Origin: Pleurotus ostreatus/Saccharomyces cerevisiae fusant
Taxonomy: Eukaryota > Opisthokonta
Length of the DNA: 21,692 nucleotides
Assembly: GCA_024196135.1 (NCBI GenBank)
Contig: JAMQCK010000484.1
Coordinates: forward strand, 1 to 21,692
Direction of reading: 5' to 3'
The translations under genes were made by a program, and so were the position numbers. Position 1 is the stretch's first letter. The number at the start of each line of letters is the position of its first letter. Below, one piece after another: positions 19,206-21,692 of this stretch. A model generated the notes under the pieces. That model worked only from the letters and a program-made list of their open reading frames with translations, ran no database searches and was not told where the DNA came from.

Positions 19206-19907
19206 ATGCTCCGCGCGGACGAGGAAGCCCTCCAGTACCTCTCCGCCTTCTCCCTCCTCATCGTGCAGAAAGCGACCTCCCGCCCTGCCCCCCACCACGC
19301 CGACCAGTTCATCCTCGACGGTCTCGACCTCGCGCGGCTCAGCGACACCTACCGCCCCCGTCTCGACGCCCGCGATGACCGCCCGCGCGCGCTCTACCGC
19401 ACCTCCCTCCGTCTCCTTCACGAGATCGAGAAGGTCGCTATGCGCGTCATGCTGCGTGCGATGGGCGCGCCGGTAGATGCAATCTTCGCGCTCGAAGCTA
19501 TGGAGGACGGAAGGCCACTGGACGCGAGGGACTTCATGGCGCTCGCGGCCCTCTTGCGGGACCCAGTTGGGGAGCTGGAATTCAGGGGTGTACGCTGGAC
19601 GGATAATCGCAGCCGGTGGACGGGGGATCTAGATGCGTACGACTTCGACGCGCCGCCGGACATGTACGACGAGTCAATGTTCGTGGGTGCGCTGGCGCTC
19701 CAATATGCGGAAGTTGTGACCCAGAGGCAGCTGGATCTGGAGGAAGAGGATAGCAGTGAAGAGGAGGAAGGTGAGGTGGACGACGACGACGACGAAGACA
19801 ACGACGAGGATAGCGATGAAGACGAGGACATGTCTGACGACGAGGAAGAGGACGAAGAGGAAGATGAAGACATGTCCGCCTCAGAGGATGGCGAGATGTC
19901 CGACTAA
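19206..19907 (+). CDS. Hypothetical protein with strongly acidic C-terminal tail
   Basis: An intronless frame of 233 aa. The start ATG at 19206 sits in CCCACCATGC, a good Kozak-type context. An open frame continues upstream in a different phase and is not needed. The first 175 residues form a compact, mainly helical part: helix-like MLRADEEALQYLSAFSLLIV, then LDGLDLARLSDTYRPR, RTSLRLLHEIEKVAMRVMLR, and APVDAIFALEAMEDGRPLDA. From about 176 the chain is almost all Asp, Glu and Ser, ending EDGEMSD. Such tails are common in nuclear histone- or ribosome-related proteins, but the globular part matches no family I can name. No membrane segment or signal peptide. The function is unknown; nuclear location is inferred from the tail only. 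Confidence 0.75.
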   Translation: MLRADEEALQYLSAFSLLIVQKATSRPAPHHADQFILDGLDLARLSDTYRPRLDARDDRPRALYRTSLRLLHEIEKVAMRVMLRAMGAPVDAIFALEAMEDGRPLDARDFMALAALLRDPVGELEFRGVRWTDNRSRWTGDLDAYDFDAPPDMYDESMFVGALALQYAEVVTQRQLDLEEEDSSEEEEGEVDDDDDEDNDEDSDEDEDMSDDEEEDEEEDEDMSASEDGEMSD

Positions 19908-20457
19908 GCGTTCCGCAACTAGCTCTTATTTATGATACCCGTCCTACTAATGGCCCTACACTTCCTACTAATGCACCGATACCTCCTTCGAACAGACAGA
20001 TTTGCCGCCTACTTCTTGTCCTAGTCCACAATTCCCACAACTACGCATATACTAGCTCTTACCATCCAGTTCCTCGCTTGCTTATACGCACAAGACATCC
20101 CAATTATGGACTGTGCATGCTGGAAATCATACGAAGCTAGGGCACATGAGTTCAGGGTTGCGAATCATATGCATTGCTTGGACTCTGCTACATACAGTGG
20201 ACGGAGCTTACGGTATATGGATGGATGTGGGACAGTGCAGCTGAACATCAATGAGGGAAAAGCGGACGGCGAAGGAGAGAGGGAGAGCGATGGGAAAGTG
20301 AGAAGAACGATGACGACACGAAAGGGGTGAAGGGGGAAGTAGAGGAAGGACAGGCGCGCGAGGAAGATGAAGGACAGGCGCGAGGAAGAGGGAAAGGTAC
20401 GGATGGGAGAGGTAGACGCTGGACGAGGAGGTAGGGGAGAACACGCATCGAAGGCAT

Positions 20458-20499
20458 CCACCAACCGGACCTGGGAGTCCACCAACCGGACCTGGGAGT
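20458..20499. repeat. 21-bp tandem duplication
   Basis: CCACCAACCGGACCTGGGAG plus T occurs twice in a row without mismatch. It has no coding role that I can see. Confidence 0.9.
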
Positions 20500-20592
20500 A
20501 AAGTCAGCATACAAGTCAGCAACTAGGTTGCGAGCGAAGGATGATCAGGAGTGTCAAGTTCTGGAGCACGCCCTCATGACGAGGTATACTCC

Positions 20593-20661
20593 CTGAAGAA
20601 ATTCACGTAGAATTGCATCATGGAAGGCGAGGAGGGAGAGAGAGGAAGAACGGATGCTCAC
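20593..20661 (-). other. Candidate intron of an unassigned minus-strand transcript
   Basis: On the minus strand, CAAAG is followed by donor GTGAGC, a pyrimidine-rich body, and acceptor TTTCTTCAG before GGAGTA. The 69-nt length suits local introns. After splicing, one frame reads ...HSLLKGSIPRHEGVLQNLTL and ends TGA at 20516-20518. I could not find a start codon for that frame, so the transcript may be noncoding or have further upstream exons. Confidence 0.3.
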
Positions 20662-20922
20662 CTTTGAGCAGCGAATGTCGATCGCAGACGTTGGAGCTGA
20701 TCGCGGATAGACCAAGAAGTCCACCGCAAGGGGGAAAGTGAGCGAGGCCAACGATCAAAAGATCGGCGTGAGGGGGAGGTAAAAATTAGGAACTGCCGGC
20801 CGCGAGTGAGCCCCATTGAGTTGAAGGCGCGCGAGCGCCGACTGTCACATCGACGAACGCGCGCCAACAATCGCATAACTATGTCTATGAGCAACAGATG
20901 CCTCCCCATCGACGCCCGCGTC

Positions 20923-20940
20923 CGAGCACGCGCGTGCTCG
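20923..20940. repeat. 18-bp perfect palindrome
   Basis: CGAGCACGCGCGTGCTCG equals its own reverse complement. It lies about 420 bp upstream of the twin-CX3C gene in a CpG-rich stretch. It may be a factor site or chance in GC-rich DNA. Confidence 0.85.
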
Positions 20941-21076
20941 TATCTTCGCTCGCGCGCGCCGTCGCCGAGCGCGGACGCGTCAGGGGGGCGGGCAAAGTGG
21001 CTGGCGGGAGCGTCAAGGACGCAGAGTTCGCCAGCCGCCCCCACCGCGACCGCCGTGCCTAAGGGCAGCCGCTTTC

Positions 21077-21082
21077 CACGTG
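21077..21082. promoter_or_regulatory. E-box CACGTG upstream of twin-CX3C gene
   Basis: The first of two CACGTG motifs within 300 bp of the ATG at 21362. The second is at 21278-21283. Such sites can bind bHLH factors, but binding is not shown. Confidence 0.35.
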
Positions 21083-21277
21083 CGCGGTGGGTGCTCGCTC
21101 TGCCTTGTCTCCGGGGACTTTCCCCACAGCGGAGGGGGGAGGACGAGCCTCCTGTACGTGAGCTGCGACAGCGATTCTGCGACCGGCAGGATGAGTTTGG
21201 GAGCAAGCCCACAAATTTTTGGGTTTTGTGCTGAGGGGATCCGGAAGGTGCCGGCCGGTGTCCACGGTCCGATGCTC

Positions 21278-21283
21278 CACGTG
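21278..21283. promoter_or_regulatory. Second E-box CACGTG upstream of twin-CX3C gene
   Basis: CACGTG, 79 bp upstream of the ATG at 21362. Two equal sites in one short promoter make a functional pair more likely than a single match, though this remains inference. Confidence 0.35.
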
Positions 21284-21361
21284 AGAACTGTGACATTGGG
21301 GCGGCGCCGTGACGCGTGGCCTGGGCGCTGGTCCCGGTCCCCAGCCTTATCACCCACCGTC

Positions 21362-21692
21362 ATGACATCGACCGCGGCGTCGCCGGAGTCGCAGAAGAAG
21401 CAGCGCAAGCCGCCGCTCTCCTCCTTCCCCACCGTCAAGATCTTCACTCCCCCCTCAGGTGCGCCCCGTGCTGAGTAACGTGCGCCGGCAGGCTCTGACG
21501 CAGCCCTCCCCCACCCCCCGCAGGCCTCCACTCGCGCAAGATCGACGAGTGGTGCCTCACGCTCTGCACGCAGAGCACGTTCAACCGGCACCAGGGCCGC
21601 CTGCCCGAGTGCCACTCGGTGTGCCTCCGCCGCGTGTTCCCCCTCGAAGTGCGCCGCCTGATGGCGCTGCACCAGTCGCGCAACCCGGGCGC
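21362..21692 (+). CDS. Twin-CX3C protein, 5' part (partial)
   Basis: Exons 21362-21458 and 21524 onward are joined across a 65-nt phase-1 intron (GTGCGC...CCCGCAG). The frame is open to the window end, giving 88 visible residues. The first 32 residues are polar and basic (ESQKKQRKPPLSSFPTVKIF). Then comes HSRKIDEWCLTLCTQSTF with C43 and C47, followed after 14 residues by ECHSVC with C62 and C66, and then RRVFPLEVRRL. Two CX3C pairs 14 residues apart in predicted helices are the pattern of small Tim chaperones and related disulfide-bonded mitochondrial intermembrane-space proteins. However, a basic 32-residue leader is not typical of small Tims, and the protein may be much longer than visible. 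The function is left open. Confidence 0.75.

Larger units (their letters stand above)
19908..21361. other. Intergenic region with short repeats and a possible antisense transcript
   Basis: These 1.45 kb lie between two plus-strand genes. They contain the 3' UTR of the acidic-tail gene, purine-rich low-complexity sequence (20265-20440), a duplicated 21-bp unit (20458-20499), an intron-like minus-strand segment (20593-20661), an 18-bp perfect palindrome (20923-20940) and a very GC-rich promoter part with two CACGTG sites. The long minus-strand frames at 20658-21353 and 21013-21672 are Arg/Ala/Pro-rich products of high GC content, not genes I can support. Confidence 0.45.

Noticed and set aside
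20658..21353. A 231-codon minus-strand frame
   Set aside because: Arg/Ser-rich, without a motif, and lying in very GC-rich DNA over the promoter of the plus-strand gene. Not supported as a protein, although the intron-like segment near its end is reported separately.
1..21692. A prokaryotic-style defence system, CRISPR array or biosynthetic cluster
   Set aside because: All supported genes are spliced eukaryotic genes with unrelated functions. No regularly spaced repeats with unique spacers and no cluster enzymes were seen.

Overview
This is a GC-rich nuclear fungal segment, most likely from a mushroom-forming basidiomycete (Agaricomycetes). The evidence is short GT-AG introns (mostly about 45-175 nt) in nearly every gene, tight spacing, divergent gene pairs, no operon structure, and basidiomycete-style protein sequence. 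I rebuilt every gene by hand from reading-frame changes plus splice signals, so intron borders are predictions. No RNA-seq or homology search was available.

Layout: (1) complement(1-394): 5' part of an unrecognised gene, cut by the window edge. (2) 622-3222 (+): asteroid-type XPG/FEN1-like nuclease protein, divergent from gene 1. (3) 3752-4324 (+): small protein of a kind I associate with mushroom genomes, behind a clear TATA box. (4) 4325-5235: no convincing gene. (5) complement(5236-7107): eight-exon NAD(H) kinase. (6) 7361-12820 (+): about 1700-residue, mostly disordered protein ending in one microcephalin-like BRCT domain, divergent from the NAD kinase. (7) 12821-14718: a gene-poor stretch with an orphan TATA box and a 533-bp MITE-like non-autonomous transposon. 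(8) complement(14719-18884): seventeen-exon phospholipid:diacylglycerol acyltransferase (LRO1/PDAT). (9) 19206-19907 (+): intronless protein with a very acidic tail, divergent from PDAT. (10) 19908-21361: intergenic, with short repeats and a possible antisense spliced transcript. (11) 21362-21692 (+): start of a gene whose product has a twin CX3C cysteine motif, cut by the window end.

The genes do not form a pathway or a cluster. Most are housekeeping: NADP(H) supply, triacylglycerol synthesis and nucleic-acid processing or DNA-damage functions. I saw no CRISPR array, phage, rRNA, tRNA or biosynthetic cluster. The most unusual items are the MITE, whose terminal repeats each carry a perfect palindrome and which holds a 30-bp perfect palindrome; a PDAT intron that can be read through in frame and carries 21-bp repeats; an octapeptide SQ array in the BRCT protein; and the twin-CX3C protein at the right edge.
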